Below are positions 4,696 to 5,156 of a stretch of DNA of 5,156 nucleotides, piece after piece. Below the pieces are notes generated by a model. That model had not been told where the DNA came from and made no database searches. It worked only from the letters and a program-made list of their open reading frames with translations. The stretch's first letter is position 1, and each line of letters starts with the position of its first letter. The stretch lies in NCBI GenBank assembly GCA_903874575.1, contig CAIQSZ010000010.1, forward strand, positions 1 to 5,156. The letters are read 5' to 3'. This DNA is from an uncultured Elusimicrobia bacterium (lineage in GTDB: Bacteria; Elusimicrobiota; Elusimicrobia; UBA1565; UBA9628). A program made the translations under genes and the position numbers.

Positions 4696-5156
4696 GGCGG
4701 GATCCCTCGTCTTTGCGTTCGCGCTGGGCCCGTTCCGCCCGGGCGGCTTCCGCGCAGAGCAGGACGGACTTCTTGAGCGCTTCCTCGCGTTGGGGGTCGG
4801 GGAATCGGCAGGCCGGTGGGGCGGAGAGCAGCCGGCGGCGCGTCTCGTTTTCCTCGTCGGCGGCGGCCTTGGCGGCGGCTTTGGCGGCGGCGCTGTCCAG
4901 CGCGCCGGCGTCGGCCAAAGTCTCGAGCGCGCCGACGCGGCGGGCGCGCTTGCGCGCGGCGTCCACCAGCGCATTTTCGAGCGCGGAGCGGACGCAACCT
5001 ATGCGCGAGCGCGCCTCGAAGACGCGTTCGGCGTCCGGAGGCCCCCGGCGCGGGTCGTAGAGCTGGACGCGCGAGCCCGCCCAGACCGCCGTCGTCGCGT
5101 CGTCGGCTTCCTCCGGACGGTCCAGCCACGCCCGCAGTTCGGCGCGCCGGTCGGGG
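4685..5156 (-). CDS. Unknown Ala/Arg/Glu-rich protein, N terminus beyond window
   Basis: A minus-strand frame is open from the window edge to a TAG at 4687-4685, about 156 codons, so the start lies outside. An internal GTG at 4966 is present, but the frame upstream of it has normal composition and no stop (for example WAGSRVQLYDPRRGPPDAERVFEARSRIGCVRSALENALVDAARK), so the gene most likely continues past 5156. The visible part is soluble, with predicted long helices: an Ala-rich repeat-like stretch SAAAKAAAKAAADEENETRRRLL and a charged C terminus EEALKKSVLLCAEAARAERAQRERKDEG that could form a coiled coil. I do not recognise the family. Its stop lies inside the start of the exported-protein gene, so the two form an operon and may work together at the envelope. 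Confidence 0.65.
   Translation of the reverse strand, partial: PDRRAELRAWLDRPEEADDATTAVWAGSRVQLYDPRRGPPDAERVFEARSRIGCVRSALENALVDAARKRARRVGALETLADAGALDSAAAKAAAKAAADEENETRRRLLSAPPACRFPDPQREEALKKSVLLCAEAARAERAQRERKDEGSRRAL

Noticed and set aside
4696..4974. N-terminal extension of the exported protein to 4974
   Set aside because: The extra 93 residues are Pro/Arg/Ser-rich, overlap the upstream gene out of frame, and would bury the clear signal peptide that begins at the GTG 4695.
4401..5129. 242-codon minus-strand frame and the plus-strand frame 4713-5060
   Set aside because: Arg/Pro-rich shadows of the edge-truncated unknown gene and the exported-protein gene.

Overview
The window joins two pieces of DNA with clearly different base composition. 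Positions 1 to about 2,580 are balanced or AT-leaning (line 2041-2100 counts 26 G+C in 60). From about 2,620 to the end the DNA is strongly GC-rich (line 3601-3660 counts 44 G+C in 60), with GC-saturated third codon positions. The left piece reads as an accessory or mobile island. The right piece reads as the chromosome of a high-GC bacterium. No gene here fixes the taxon; a high-GC metagenome-derived lineage such as Elusimicrobiota is a guess only.

Left piece: two divergent genes are separated by a 475-bp intergenic region. On the minus strand (28-936) is a 302-aa protein of the AIPR (abortive infection phage resistance) / DGQHR-like type. It has a good Shine-Dalgarno and a TTGCAT-N17-TACAAT promoter. 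A possible following gene is just cut off by the window start. On the plus strand (1412-2433) is a P63C-domain protein, a family of unknown function common in phages and mobile elements, split by a one-base frame change at a run of six A. Its promoter (TTGACT-N17-TACTAT) is bracketed by three copies of the 9-mer GCAAGCATA in alternating orientation, a convincing operator arrangement. The pairing suggests a regulated defence or mobile-element module, but that is inference.

Junction (2434-2621): no intact gene. On the minus strand there is a start-less remnant that encodes the same short basic motif (GG..AR.EKLSP..R..IA.KA...RW) found at the N terminus of the P63C protein. An imperfect inverted repeat (2550-2580) lies close to where the composition switches, so this may be an insertion scar or island boundary.

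Right piece: a uridine kinase (2622-3296, minus) and an alpha/beta hydrolase (3335-4141, plus) diverge from a 38-bp gap. The hydrolase converges on, and overlaps by 67 bp, a 206-aa exported protein with a possible PsbP/Mog1-like fold (4075-4695, minus). That gene starts at a GTG overlapping the stop of an upstream Ala/Arg/Glu-rich unknown protein that runs off the right edge, so the last two are probably translationally coupled.
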